Below are positions 1 through 5,790 of a stretch of DNA of 8,676 bases, piece after piece. The stretch is from Methanobacteriota archaeon (GTDB lineage Archaea > Halobacteriota > Halobacteria > Halobacteriales > Halalkalicoccaceae): positions 1-8,676 of the forward strand of contig JADFQH010000114.1 in NCBI GenBank assembly GCA_022561895.1. Reading direction: 5' to 3'. The number at the start of each line of letters is the position of its first letter. Positions within the stretch are counted from its first letter, which is position 1. The notes beneath the pieces were generated by a model. It worked only from the letters and a program-made list of their open reading frames with translations. It searched no databases and had not been told where the DNA came from. The position numbers and the translations under genes are program-made.

Positions 1-1250
1 GCACGGGCGGCGTGTTCTTGAACTCGCGAGCGAAATCGCTTCGGAGCCGTGCCTGCCATTCCGGAGCAGGCGCCGCGGGGGCGCTGGAGGTGCTCAGCGT
101 CGGGGTCAGGTCAGCCGCCTGAAGCGCCTTGCGAAGCGTCTGCCGATACTCCTCACTGCTCTGAGCAGCAGATTCCGTACCACCTCGCTCATACAGCGCT
201 GGGTCCTCCTCAAGCAAGCGCTCGATCTCCTCCCGAGTCTCGGTGAATACCTGCGTGCCATGCGCTGCACCCTCGATCGGCGCAGCGACACCCACCGAGG
301 CTGCCGCCATCGCAAGCTTGTCGAGGATCCGCTGCTCCAGGTTCAGCAGTTCATCCAGCCGGTCCAGGGGAAAGATGGTCCTTAGGAACACGCGCTTGTG
401 CGGGCTGGCGATGCGGTCGATTCGGCCATGCCGCTGCACGAGTCGCATCGGATTCCAGGGCATATCGAAGTTGATGATGTGCCTGCACTGCTGGAGATTG
501 ACGCCTTCAGCCAGAACATCTGTCGTCACGAGGGCGTCGTAGAGATCTTCACCACTCGGGGACTGCATCGATACCGGCGCAAATCCTCGGACAGCCTCCT
601 GCCGAGAGACACCATCAATGTCATCGGAGCCTGATACAGCTGCCAGCCGATCAATGTAACCAGCCAGCTCTGGGTGCCTCGGGATCTCCTGCTCCAAGTA
701 CGCTCTTATCCAGTCGACGGTATCGGCGAAGAACGAAAAGATCAGAACCTTGCGCTTCTGCGCCTCGTCCTCGCCACTAGATGCCTCTTCCGCAGCCTGC
801 TTTGCGATCGCCTTCAACTCGGTGATCAGTGCTTGGAGCTTGGGGTCCGTATCCGGTGTGATCTGCTTCGCGAGCGCCGCCAACGACTGGAGCTTCTCAA
901 GATCCGCATTGACGGCCTCGCGCAGCGCATCGATGTGGAAGTCATCCGCATCCTCGGTGAGATCACTCTGCTTGAGCAAGTCCTCGAATACGGCCTCATC
1001 ATCTGCAGCCAACTCCCGCAGGAACTGCGTTGAGATGACGCGACCCGCATCCAGAGCCTCGATAAAGCGCCCGTGCTCGCGAGCCATCTTTGACACTGTG
1101 TTGCCAAAGGCATGGATCGAGGACTCGAACCGCTTCAGCAACCCAGAGCGGAGCAGTCCGACCGTGGCATGGGACCGTGCTTCCTCGTCGGGATCCCCAC
1201 TTACCTTCCGGAAGTGCTCCGTCCGGTAGCGCGCGAAGCTGATGTTGTCG
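1..1250 (-). CDS. SNF2-like helicase, C-terminal half (bacterial type, partial, chimeric)
   Basis: This minus-strand frame is open from the left edge without a stop. It encodes the second RecA-like domain of an SF2/SNF2-type helicase, which would couple ATP hydrolysis to movement on nucleic acid. Visible motifs are LIFSFFADTVDWI (start of the second helicase domain), TTDVLAEGVNLQQ (motif V, near 495-530) and QRHGRIDR (motif VI, near 414-440), with the arginines expected in the ATP site. An alpha-helical, Glu/Ala-rich tail follows. The N-terminal ATPase domain with Walker A and DExH is absent, because the frame runs upstream into the start of a haloarchaeal acyl-CoA synthetase instead. The closest relatives I recall are large bacterial helicases of about 1000 residues, often found in defence or mobile regions. 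The domain call is secure; the bacterial origin and the exact join (about 1235-1265) are inferred. Confidence 0.8.
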
Positions 1251-1456
1251 CCGCTCTCCGGGTCGCCCGCGCGGGCGACGGAATCGACGCAGTCGATTCC
1301 GAGCACCTCCTCGTAGTTCGGGTTGATGCCGACGATCTCGCCCTCGAACTCGTCGCGGAGATTTGCGGTGATCGCGCGGCCGACCGACCCCTCGCGGGGT
1401 GTCGCGCCGACCACGGCGACCCGCTCGGGCGAGAACAGCCCGGTCAGATCGGCCAC
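1251..1456 (-). CDS. Acetate/acyl-CoA ligase (ADP-forming), N-terminal CoA-binding domain, truncated
   Basis: The gene starts at a GTG (1456-1454) preceded at short spacing by GGGAGGTGA, a strong Shine-Dalgarno and the only obvious one in the window. The first ~65 residues match the N-terminus of ADP-forming acyl-CoA synthetases: VADLTGLFSPERVAVVGAT, then a GSVGRAI nucleotide-fold turn, then EIVGINPNYEEVLGIDCVDSV. This is the Rossmann-like CoA-binding domain of an enzyme that makes ATP from acetyl-CoA or other acyl-CoAs while releasing the acid. Haloarchaeal versions are about 700 residues as alpha-beta fusions, so roughly 90% is missing. Near 1250 the frame passes without interruption into helicase sequence. 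The family call is firm. Whether the truncation is real or an assembly join is treated in the findings; I favour a join. Confidence 0.75.
1262..1279. repeat. 18-bp perfect palindrome beside the left chimeric join
   Basis: The sequence GTCGCCCGCGCGGGCGAC is its own reverse complement. It lies inside the fused frame (residues VARAGD), exactly where acyl-CoA synthetase similarity runs out and helicase similarity begins shortly after. A GC-only 18-bp palindrome can fold into a stable snap-back hairpin, which is a plausible site for template switching during library preparation or for misassembly. It may also be chance in GC-rich DNA. Confidence 0.5.
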
Positions 1457-1475
1457 TGGTTCACCTCCCGGCGGA

Positions 1476-1504
1476 CGTTCGGTGTAAAGCCCATACACCG
1501 AACG
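1476..1504. promoter_or_regulatory. 11-bp perfect inverted repeat upstream of the acyl-CoA synthetase gene
   Basis: Arm CGTTCGGTGTA (1476-1486) pairs perfectly with TACACCGAACG (1494-1504) across a 7-nt spacer, AAGCCCA. It sits between a weak AT-rich box (AACTAAAC on the minus strand, near 1519-1528) and the Shine-Dalgarno/GTG at 1469-1454, so it lies around the expected transcription start or in the 5' leader. A dimeric repressor binding here could block initiation, or the RNA could form a hairpin just before the ribosome site. The repeat is seen directly; the regulatory role is inferred. Confidence 0.55.
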
Positions 1505-1574
1505 CTTCGGGCGGAAGCCGTTTAGTTCGTGTGGCGCGCTCGACGACCGAGAACGGGGTTGTCTCAGCCACGGA

Positions 1575-1610
1575 TCAGACGTCTTCGGGCAACCACCCGC
1601 CCGGAACATC
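1575..1610 (-). pseudogene. Relic second copy of the SDR dehydrogenase 3' end
   Basis: These 36 bp match 2487-2522, the last codons of the intact SDR gene, at 32 of 36 positions. Read on the minus strand they give DVPGGWLPEDV-stop, against EVSGGWLPEDV-stop in the gene, with the TGA at the same place. Two of the four differences are silent third-position changes (GAG/GAA, GTG/GTC), so this copy probably diverged while still coding, as an allele or homologue, rather than arising by recent slippage. It lies 7 nt beyond the stop of the PemK-like gene. With the genuine 3' end at 2487 it brackets the two-gene module. Nothing upstream in this frame resembles the rest of an SDR. Confidence 0.7.
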
Positions 1611-1617
1611 CAACCGG

Positions 1618-1944
1618 TTACGGATCGACGTAGTGAGCGGCGTTACCACCTATTCGGTCAGTTGTCTGATCGTCGAGGGTCCCTTCCTGCTTCAGCACGT
1701 CGTCGTGTTTGAGCGTGACAAGCGCCCATGGTGAGGCGAAACTGGGGTCCACGGGAAGACTGCCGGAGATGAAATCAGAACCGGTAATCGGGATCGCCTC
1801 CGACCGTGGCGTCGTCGTAATCGCGGCATAGATCGCCTCTTCGCCGGCGAACCGGTGAGTGTCATCACTAAGAGCGATGTACGGCCGTCCCTCGTGACCA
1901 CCGAATGGATCGGGAGCTTTGACAACGTCGCCGCGTGAGAACAT
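1618..1944 (-). CDS. PemK/MazF-like toxin-family protein
   Basis: The 108-residue product is probably the toxin of a type II toxin-antitoxin-like pair. PemK/MazF proteins are small beta-barrels, and those characterised cleave RNA. Matching features are the N-terminal RGDVV strand with PDPFGGHEGRPYIALSDD (residues about 4-28, the conserved barrel start and RP-Y-LS turn), the AAITTTPRSEAIPIT strand (about 40-54) and the PSFASPWALVTLKHDDV strand-and-turn (about 67-83). The length fits the family. The ATG lies 3 nt after the stop of the winged-helix gene with no space for its own promoter, so the two are co-transcribed and probably translationally coupled. I did not verify RNase catalytic residues; some haloarchaeal members may bind RNA without strong nuclease activity. 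Confidence 0.72.
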   Translation of the reverse strand: MFSRGDVVKAPDPFGGHEGRPYIALSDDTHRFAGEEAIYAAITTTPRSEAIPITGSDFISGSLPVDPSFASPWALVTLKHDDVLKQEGTLDDQTTDRIGGNAAHYVDP

Positions 1945-1947
1945 TCG

Positions 1948-2271
1948 CTAGTTGTCCTCACTCGCGCCGTAGTAGTCATCGGTAACAGACGCAGAACTCG
2001 CAACGTAGACCGCGCCCTGCGCTGCTAACCGATCGTCGTCTCCAATCGTCCAGACGTCTCCCTTGTGTCGAACGAGTCCACGGTTTTCTAATCGTGAGAG
2101 CGTTACCCCGACACTCCCTCGATTAATTCCGGTTTCCTCGTGAATCTCTTTCGGTGCGAACCCCATCTCGGGATGCTTTGCAAGGAATGTAAGGATCGTA
2201 TGCGCGTTCGTCCCCTCGCTGAGGTCCATGCGCCCCTTATCCGGATCGTATTCATCAAATCGTACTGGCAT
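1948..2271 (-). CDS. Winged-helix (MarR-like) regulator, probable antitoxin of the PemK-like pair
   Basis: The 107-residue protein has a single winged-helix domain. NAHTILTFLAKHPEMGFAPKEIHEETG (about 22-48) gives helices 1-2, INRGSVGVTLSRLENRGLVRHKGDVWTI (49-76) gives the recognition helix and wing, and a short acidic tail follows. I chose the start MPVRFDEYDP because haloarchaeal homologues begin this way and a TTATTA box (2298-2303) sits 27-32 nt upstream. An in-frame ATG at 2313 would add 14 residues of low-complexity sequence. As first gene of the pair it probably represses its own promoter and neutralises the PemK-like product, as antitoxins commonly do. Unlike MazE, it is a full winged helix, an arrangement common in haloarchaea. 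The wHTH fold is clear; the antitoxin role is inferred from context. Confidence 0.75.
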   Translation of the reverse strand: MPVRFDEYDPDKGRMDLSEGTNAHTILTFLAKHPEMGFAPKEIHEETGINRGSVGVTLSRLENRGLVRHKGDVWTIGDDDRLAAQGAVYVASSASVTDDYYGASEDN

Positions 2272-2274
2272 GGT

Positions 2275-2335
2275 GTAATAGTGTTGGAATTCTATCGTAA
2301 TAACCGTTTCCATCCTATTCTCGCCTACGTATATG
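2275..2335 (-). promoter_or_regulatory. Promoter and candidate operator of the winged-helix/PemK module
   Basis: This AT-rich stretch contrasts with its GC-rich surroundings. Two TATA-like boxes are visible on the minus strand: TTATTA (2303-2298), well placed for a leaderless transcript starting at 2271, and CATATA (2335-2330), which would leave a leader of about 30 nt. Two direct GTAATA hexamers (2275-2280 and 2297-2302) start 22 bp apart, about two helical turns, around a GAATTC centre. This is a plausible double operator for autorepression by the winged-helix protein. Confidence 0.5.
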
Positions 2336-2463
2336 TATTGAACTAGCAGAAGCACAGTTGAACCGCTGCTTGGGTGGGGCGCTTCGCACTCGCGTTCGAG
2401 CACTGTCAACTCGTCACTGGGCAAGCGACACTGTTCACATACTCGTTGCTCGTTTCTTCGCAA
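2336..2463. other. Non-coding stretch between the cassette promoter and the SDR 3' end
   Basis: No gene is supported here. One minus-strand frame reads through with a Cys-rich peptide (CEQC then CEAPH), but it has no start and is continuous with antisense SDR sequence, so I treat it as chance. If the SDR 3' end was duplicated by an insertion, this DNA would belong to the inserted segment. Confidence 0.4.
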
Positions 2464-2484
2464 GCGGTCGATCAAAACGACCGC
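2464..2484 (-). terminator. Hairpin just downstream of the SDR stop codon
   Basis: GCGGTCG (2464-2470) pairs perfectly with CGACCGC (2478-2484) around ATCAAAA. On the minus strand it begins 2 nt after the SDR TGA, with TTTTGAT as its loop. It could act as a 3'-end processing or termination element, although archaeal termination depends mainly on T-tracts and none longer than the loop TTTT follows. The relic 3' end at 1575 lacks this hairpin, which marks the point where the duplicated block stops. Confidence 0.4.
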
Positions 2485-2486
2485 AT

Positions 2487-3224
2487 TCACACGTCCTCGG
2501 GCAACCACCCGCCCGAAACCTCGATGTTCGCGCCGCTGATGTAGTCGCTTCCCTCCTCCAAGAAGGTGAACACCGCCTGGGTCACGTCCTCGAAGCTCGC
2601 GGGCCGATCTCTGGGGAGTTCTTCGGGAAACTCGTCGCTGTTCTCGATCACGTACGGCGAAACGGCGTTTGCGGTGATCCCGTCCGACTGGGTGTCGGCC
2701 GCGAGCATTCGCGTAAACTGAAGCACGCTCGATTTCGCCATGAAATACGGTGCGTTCTTCGGGTTGATCAGCCCGCGCTCGCTCGACGCATACCCGATGT
2801 TGACGATCCGTCCCCAGCCCGACTCGCGCATTGCCCCCAATGCGCGTTTCGAGCAGAGATACGTTCCGTTGACGTTGGTCTCTACCACTCGCTGCCACGT
2901 CTCGAACTCCATCTCCTCCCAGTGTTCGGGCGCGAACGCCCCGACGTTGTTCACGAGGATATCGACGGCTCCGAGTTCGGCTTCCGCGGTGGAAAACAGC
3001 CGATCGACGGCTGCGGGATCCGTTACGTCGCCCTGTACGAGTGCTGTCTCGACGCCCCGTTCGCGCGCCTCGGCGGCGACCTCCCGAGCGCTCGCCTCGC
3101 TCGTGTTGTAGTGGACGGCGACGTTCGCGCCGCGCTCCCCGCAGGCGATCGTGAGCGCCCGGCCGAGCCCCCTCGCGCTGCCGGTAATTAAAACGGTGTG
3201 GCCGTCGAGATCCGGTTCGATCAT
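2487..3224 (-). CDS. Short-chain dehydrogenase/reductase (FabG-like)
   Basis: The 245-residue protein is a classical SDR, an NAD(P)(H)-dependent oxidoreductase of the cytoplasm. In order: cofactor turn TGSARGLG (14-21), NNVG (92-95), an Asn in NVNG near 117, catalytic Ser147 in GYASSERG, and YFMAK with Tyr160 and Lys164. The closing SGGW motif near the C-terminus is typical of FabG-like members. The length is normal for the family. The start MIEPDLDGHTVLITG puts the cofactor strand at the usual distance; upstream in-frame extension is Arg-rich antisense of the UspA gene and was rejected. The gene is divergent from the stress-protein gene. The substrate cannot be told from sequence: ketoacyl reduction or sugar/alcohol oxidation are equally possible. 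Its last 36 bp recur at 1575-1610. Confidence 0.88.
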   Translation of the reverse strand: MIEPDLDGHTVLITGSARGLGRALTIACGERGANVAVHYNTSEASAREVAAEARERGVETALVQGDVTDPAAVDRLFSTAEAELGAVDILVNNVGAFAPEHWEEMEFETWQRVVETNVNGTYLCSKRALGAMRESGWGRIVNIGYASSERGLINPKNAPYFMAKSSVLQFTRMLAADTQSDGITANAVSPYVIENSDEFPEELPRDRPASFEDVTQAVFTFLEEGSDYISGANIEVSGGWLPEDV

Positions 3225-3298
3225 ACTCGTTGTGCGGCCGAGGCCGCAATAGCCCTTTTCCAACCCACGTTTATAACGGCGGCCCGTGTACCGGGGGT
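3225..3298. promoter_or_regulatory. Divergent promoter region, SDR (minus) and UspA (plus)
   Basis: On the plus strand TTTATAA (3270-3276) is a clear TATA box centred 26 nt before the UspA ATG, so that mRNA is leaderless. On the minus strand only a weak GCTATTG box is visible about 30 nt before the SDR ATG. The two core promoters share about 74 bp, so the genes may affect each other's initiation. Confidence 0.6.
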
Positions 3299-3745
3299 AT
3301 GGCCATCGAAACGATCCTTCTGGCCGTCGGCCAGGAAGACGAGGACAGAGCGAAGCGACTCGCCGAAACCGCGATCGAGATCGCAGAACCGACCGGCGCA
3401 CACGTCGTTCTCTCGCACATCTTTACCAACCGTGAGTTCGACGAGGTCGTCGATCAGCTCGACTTCGATGCCGGTGAAAACCCCGATCCGAGCGACGTCG
3501 CCGCTCGGCACGTAACCACCCGAACCGTCGCCCAATCGCTCGATGCGGTCGACGTGGACTACGAGATCCGTGGCTCGGTCGGGGATCGCGGCGAGACGAT
3601 CGTCGATCTCGCAAAAAGTGAAGGGGCCGATCGTGTGATCGTCGGCGGCAGACGACGAAGCCCGACCGGAAAAGCCGTCTTCGGGAGCACCGCCCAAGAA
3701 GTGATGCTCTCTGCGCCCTGTCCCGTCACGTTCGTCCGGGATTAA
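3299..3745 (+). CDS. UspA-family universal stress protein
   Basis: The 148-residue protein has the single-domain Usp fold. The start METILLAVG-like strand (MAIETILLAVG) with DE following is the N-terminal nucleotide-binding edge, the middle helix is AKRLAETAIEIAEPTGAHVVLSHIF, and the C-terminal motif is VIVGGRRRSPTGKAVFGST (113-131), ending with PCPVTFVRD. In ATP-binding Usp proteins the loop reads G-x2-G-x9-G-[ST]. Here the second glycine position is Arg120, a variant I recall in haloarchaeal members, while Gly117, Gly129 and Ser130 are kept. It probably binds ATP or AMP and acts as a dimer in stress adaptation; the specific role is unknown. Transcription is leaderless from the TATA box at 3270. 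Its stop codon overlaps the stop of the convergent PRC-barrel gene. Confidence 0.9.
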   Translation: MAIETILLAVGQEDEDRAKRLAETAIEIAEPTGAHVVLSHIFTNREFDEVVDQLDFDAGENPDPSDVAARHVTTRTVAQSLDAVDVDYEIRGSVGDRGETIVDLAKSEGADRVIVGGRRRSPTGKAVFGSTAQEVMLSAPCPVTFVRD

Positions 3746-3749
3746 TTTT
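3742..3749. other. Shared TTAA stop codons of convergent genes
   Basis: The UspA TAA (3743-3745) and the PRC-barrel TAA (3744-3742 on the minus strand) share the palindrome TTAA, so the reading frames overlap by 4 nt. TTTT follows directly on the plus strand (3746-3749), a minimal archaeal T-tract stop for the UspA mRNA. The 3' ends of the two transcripts must therefore overlap as antisense. Confidence 0.6.
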
Positions 3750-4593
3750 CGGAGGTATCGTCCTCGCGTCCGAGCTCCGCATCCTCCTCTTCGACCCCAC
3801 GAGTGGCGGCCTCGCCAGTCGAAACTTCCTCTTCGGGATCGAGCTCCTCCGTGTTTTCGCGTACGTCCTCGGAATCGCGTGGCTCCTCGGGAACGGGGTC
3901 CTGTACATCCTCCTCGCCGCGCGGATCCTCTAGCTGGGAGTCGTGAACGTCCTCGCGGCCCGAGGTATCGTCGACGCCCGGCGGCCGTTCGTTCGCGTTC
4001 GCGTTTTGGCCGCTAGTTTCGTTCGCATCATCGTCCTCACCCGCCGGAACACCCATTTCGTCGCTTGCGAGATCCGCCTCACGCTCGGAAACCTGTTCGT
4101 CGGTCATCCCCGTTGCGCCGCTCTCGTCAGTCGTTCGCTCGTCGGTCACGTCGCCCGCGTCGTCCATCTCCGCTGCGGTCTCGTCGCCCGACACCTGCCC
4201 GTCGATCGGATCCTCGCGCTGCTCCTCGGACGGGGGTTGATCGGCAGAGGGCGAATCCTCGTGGCCGGTTCCGGTCCCGGTTTCGCCCATGGTCCCCGTC
4301 GGGCCCTCGTCCGCTTCGTCGGGGTCGACGTCCGTCGCCTCGGGATCGTCCGCCGCGAGATGCACAGCCTCGTCGTCGATCTCCGCGATATGCTGGCTCT
4401 CGATGGTCTGGGCGTCCTCAGTGTCTCCCCAGCCGAGAGTAGCCTTGATGCTGTCCGTGAGACCGGGATCGCTCTCGACGTGGAGCGTCCCCTCCTCGAC
4501 ATCGCTGACGATCCCGATCGTTTCCCCTGTGGAATCGATCACGTCCTTGCCCGCGTCGTCCTCGCTCGGTTGCGTTCGGTGATCGTTTGCCAT
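3742..4593 (-). CDS. PRC-barrel domain protein with long acidic, repeat-bearing tail
   Basis: The product is 283 residues from the ATG at 4593 (MANDHRTQ). A TATA-like GTTTATCC on the minus strand (4624-4617), 27 nt upstream, decides this start over an upstream in-frame ATG. Residues about 14-80 form a PRC-barrel: GKDVIDSTGETIGIVSDVEEG, a hydrophobic strand pattern, then IESQHIAEIDDEAVHLA. The remaining 200 residues are Glu/Asp/Thr/Ser/Pro/Gly-rich with no hydrophobic core, so probably disordered. They include three imperfect 14-residue repeats (213-254) built on EDV...EDPRG. PRC-barrels occur as small protein- or RNA-associated modules, for instance in the ribosome maturation factor RimM; the role here is unknown. 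There is no signal peptide or membrane segment. The tail is far longer than in typical stand-alone PRC proteins of about 80-120 residues. Confidence 0.78.
   Translation of the reverse strand: MANDHRTQPSEDDAGKDVIDSTGETIGIVSDVEEGTLHVESDPGLTDSIKATLGWGDTEDAQTIESQHIAEIDDEAVHLAADDPEATDVDPDEADEGPTGTMGETGTGTGHEDSPSADQPPSEEQREDPIDGQVSGDETAAEMDDAGDVTDERTTDESGATGMTDEQVSEREADLASDEMGVPAGEDDDANETSGQNANANERPPGVDDTSGREDVHDSQLEDPRGEEDVQDPVPEEPRDSEDVRENTEELDPEEEVSTGEAATRGVEEEDAELGREDDTSEN
3832..3957 (-). repeat. Three imperfect 42-bp coding repeats in the acidic tail
   Basis: The peptides REDVHDSQLEDPRG, EEDVQDPVPEEPRD and SEDVRENTEELDPE are consecutive 14-residue units with the common plan (acid/S/R)-E-D-V-x5-E-x-P/L-x2. 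They suggest past tandem duplication inside the disordered tail, followed by drift that kept acidity. Confidence 0.55.
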
Positions 4594-4813
4594 ACAAGGG
4601 AGAAGGGTGGGAAACCGGATAAACACCCACCCGGAATGTGCATGGCTACACTGTCGGCCATCAAAGAACGAACGTCAGTGGCACGATTCGACGGACAACA
4701 GCCCATCCGGCCCGGTTCTGCCATAACAGATAACCGAGTTACGGCCGACAGTATACCGGGCCGTCAGTGGGGAATCTATGCAGTTAAGTGGCGGGCGGAT
4801 CGTTTCGTGAAAC
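4594..4813. promoter_or_regulatory. Divergent intergenic region with promoter boxes and a long inverted repeat
   Basis: No gene is supported. On the minus strand GTTTATCC (4624-4617) serves the PRC-barrel gene. On the plus strand GTTAAG (4783-4788), centred 28 nt before the GTG at 4814, serves the ROK kinase. Between them TACACTGTCGGCC (4647-4659) is matched in inverse orientation by 4743-4755 with one mismatch, and CGTCAGTGG occurs twice in direct orientation (4673-4681 and 4762-4770). The inverted repeat could be paired operators or the ends of a ~109-bp non-autonomous element; no target duplication is evident. Confidence 0.45.
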
Positions 4814-5788
4814 GTGTACTACGTCGGCGTCGATCTCGGAGCGACCAACATTCGAGCGGCGGTCGCGGACGGCGAGACCGAGATCCTCGCGGTCGCACGT
4901 CGGGAAACCCCCCAGGGGCCGACGGGGATCGACGTTACAGAGGCCGTGTTGCGCACGATTCGGGAGGCCTGTGAAGACACAGCGGTCGAGCCAAAAGAAA
5001 TCGCCGCCGCCGGGATCGGCAGTTTCGGACCGTTCGATCTCGCGGCGGGCACGATCGAAAACCCCGCAAATCTCCCCGATACCGTCGAAACGATCCCGCT
5101 GACCGGTCCCGTAGAGAAACTGATCGACTCCCGACGAGTCTACCTCCATAATGACACCATTGCGGGCGTCATCGGCGAGCGCTTTCACTCGGATCGCAAC
5201 CCCGACGACATGGTGTATCTGACGATTTCTTCAGGGATCGGTGCGGGCGTCTGTGTCGACGGCAACGTACTTTCGGGATGGGACGGCAACGCCGGCGAAG
5301 TCGGTCATATGACTATCGATCCCGAAGGACTCAGAACCTGTGGCTGCGGCCACGATGGCCACTGGGAGGCCTACTGCTCGGGGAATAACATTCCCAGATA
5401 CGCCCACCTGCTCTACCAAGACGCCCAAGGATTTGAAACAGCGCTCCCGGTCGAGGATCCCGACTTTTCGGCCGTCGATGTCTTCGAGAACGCCGCAAAC
5501 GACGACTTTGCGCGCTACGTAATCGATCAGGTGGGCCACTGGAACGCGATGGGCGTTGCGAACATCGTCCACGCCTACGCACCGCTCGTGATCTACGTCG
5601 GTGGTGCAGTCACGATCAACAACCCCGAACTGACGCTCGATCCGATCAGGGAGAAGTTAGAGGAGATGGTGTTTGTGAACATCCCACAGATCGAGCTAAC
5701 GACGCTTGGGGACGATGTGGTGCTTCATGGGGCGATCGCGAGTGCGATGACCGATGGTACTGGTGATCGGGCGCGAATACGACGTTGA
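4814..5788 (+). CDS. ROK-family sugar kinase (glucokinase-like)
   Basis: The 324-residue protein starts at GTG, MYYVGVDLGATNIRAA, where the DLGATN phosphate loop lies at residues 7-12 as in the ROK family. LHND places the probable catalytic Asp at 114. Residues 139-167 carry SSGIGAGVCVDG and GNAGEVGH, with His165 as the first zinc ligand, followed by CGCGHDGHWE (176-185). The usual ROK zinc box is CxCGxxGCxE; here the third Cys is His183, which can also bind zinc. VGGAVTIN near the C-terminus completes the ATP site. ROK kinases phosphorylate glucose, fructose, mannose or N-acetyl-hexosamines with ATP; the substrate is not decidable from sequence. No sugar transporter is adjacent. The gene is probably monocistronic and leaderless. 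Its last 19 codons are echoed just downstream at 5791-5847. Confidence 0.88.
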   Translation: MYYVGVDLGATNIRAAVADGETEILAVARRETPQGPTGIDVTEAVLRTIREACEDTAVEPKEIAAAGIGSFGPFDLAAGTIENPANLPDTVETIPLTGPVEKLIDSRRVYLHNDTIAGVIGERFHSDRNPDDMVYLTISSGIGAGVCVDGNVLSGWDGNAGEVGHMTIDPEGLRTCGCGHDGHWEAYCSGNNIPRYAHLLYQDAQGFETALPVEDPDFSAVDVFENAANDDFARYVIDQVGHWNAMGVANIVHAYAPLVIYVGGAVTINNPELTLDPIREKLEEMVFVNIPQIELTTLGDDVVLHGAIASAMTDGTGDRARIRR

Positions 5789-5790
5789 GC

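Noticed and set aside
1112..1525. Plus-strand open frame of 137 codons across the left join
   Set aside because: It is antisense to the acyl-CoA synthetase/helicase frame, whose motifs are clear on the minus strand; it has no recognisable domain.
2358..3191. Long plus-strand frame of 277 codons
   Set aside because: Antisense to the SDR gene, which has all catalytic motifs.
2272..3249. Minus-strand frame continuing upstream of the winged-helix gene, Arg-rich with a CEQC/CEAPH stretch
   Set aside because: It runs in another frame through the SDR gene and has no start or promoter of its own; high GC produces such Arg-rich open frames. The Cys pattern is probably chance.
3943..4974. Long plus-strand frame of 343 codons spanning the PRC-barrel gene and the intergenic region
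   Set aside because: Antisense to the acidic-tail gene, so Arg/Val/Leu-rich by composition, and it runs over the ROK promoter and start.
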